5,271 nt of DNA from Treponema sp. Its GTDB lineage: Bacteria > Spirochaetota > Spirochaetia > Treponematales > Breznakiellaceae. A model generated the notes under the pieces. The model saw nothing but the letters and a program-made list of their open reading frames with translations, made no database searches and was not told where the DNA came from. The position numbers and the translations under genes are program-made. The stretch is from contig JAIRLK010000071.1 of NCBI GenBank assembly GCA_031259515.1, forward strand, positions 1-5,271. The letters are read 5' to 3'. Of this stretch, positions 5,259 to 5,271 are shown piece after piece; positions within the stretch are counted from its first letter, which is position 1; each line of letters opens with the position of its first letter.

Positions 5259-5271
5259 ACAACGTTTTTCG
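5247..5271 (-). repeat. IS1-type right inverted repeat
   Basis: This is the partner of 4803-4826. The stop codon of the transposase's natural C-terminal frame (TGA 5256-5258) lies inside it, an arrangement that fits a compact IS. Because the window stops here, the outer limit and any target duplication cannot be seen. Confidence 0.55.

Larger units (their letters stand above)
4803..5271 (+). mobile_element. Internally deleted IS1-family element
   Basis: A segment of about 470 bp has IS1-type inverted ends, a promoter partly in the left end, and a transposase reading frame that has lost its middle. Canonical IS1 is 768 bp, so roughly 300 bp are missing. The element is non-autonomous, but both ends remain, so it could in principle be moved by a full-length relative elsewhere in the genome. 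The right limit coincides with the window edge and may continue past it. The left limit is set by the match with the right end; a few more bases may belong. Confidence 0.7.

Noticed and set aside
1..5271. CRISPR array, tRNA, rRNA, riboswitch, toxin-antitoxin or phage-defence genes
   Set aside because: No regularly spaced repeats, no cloverleaf or conserved rRNA sequence, and every gene-sized frame is accounted for by the genes listed. MazG here is the housekeeping enzyme without mazEF.

Overview
The window carries four intact chromosomal genes of a bacterium with fairly GC-rich coding sequence, and insertion-sequence debris at both ends. The best guess for the organism is a spirochaete of the Treponema type, perhaps one of the termite-gut treponemes. 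This rests on my recollection of spirochaetal ClpP and Pth style and of the IS content; nothing in the window proves it.

Layout. Positions 1-209 hold the left part of an ISAs1-family insertion sequence, with the first ~35 codons of its transposase. Positions 210-432 are AT-rich and hold no intact gene, only a possible protein relic on the minus strand. Positions 433-1071 (minus) encode peptidyl-tRNA hydrolase (Pth), whose last codons and stop lie inside a short dyad repeat. A 38-bp divergent gap leads to 1110-3140 (plus), a cytoplasmic GH36 alpha-galactosidase. Twelve bases later, convergent, is 3153-3776 (minus), a ClpP protease subunit with a complete Ser-His-Asp triad but unusual surrounding residues. 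A divergent gap of about 180 bp leads to 3957-4739 (plus), the nucleotide pyrophosphohydrolase MazG. A second copy of the dyad repeat follows mazG in the opposite orientation. From about 4803 to the window end lies an internally deleted IS1-family element with both inverted ends, its own promoter and a shortened, frameshifted transposase.

The four genes do not form a pathway. Pth recycles peptidyl-tRNA in translation, ClpP degrades proteins, MazG removes aberrant or excess nucleoside triphosphates, and the GH36 enzyme cleaves galactose from plant-type oligosaccharides. They alternate in direction, so each is probably transcribed separately.

I found no CRISPR array, tRNA, rRNA, riboswitch or defence system. 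The points most worth a second look are the miniature IS1 derivative, the inverted pair of dyad repeats flanking the four-gene block, the use of one repeat as the end of pth, and the divergent ClpP active-site context.
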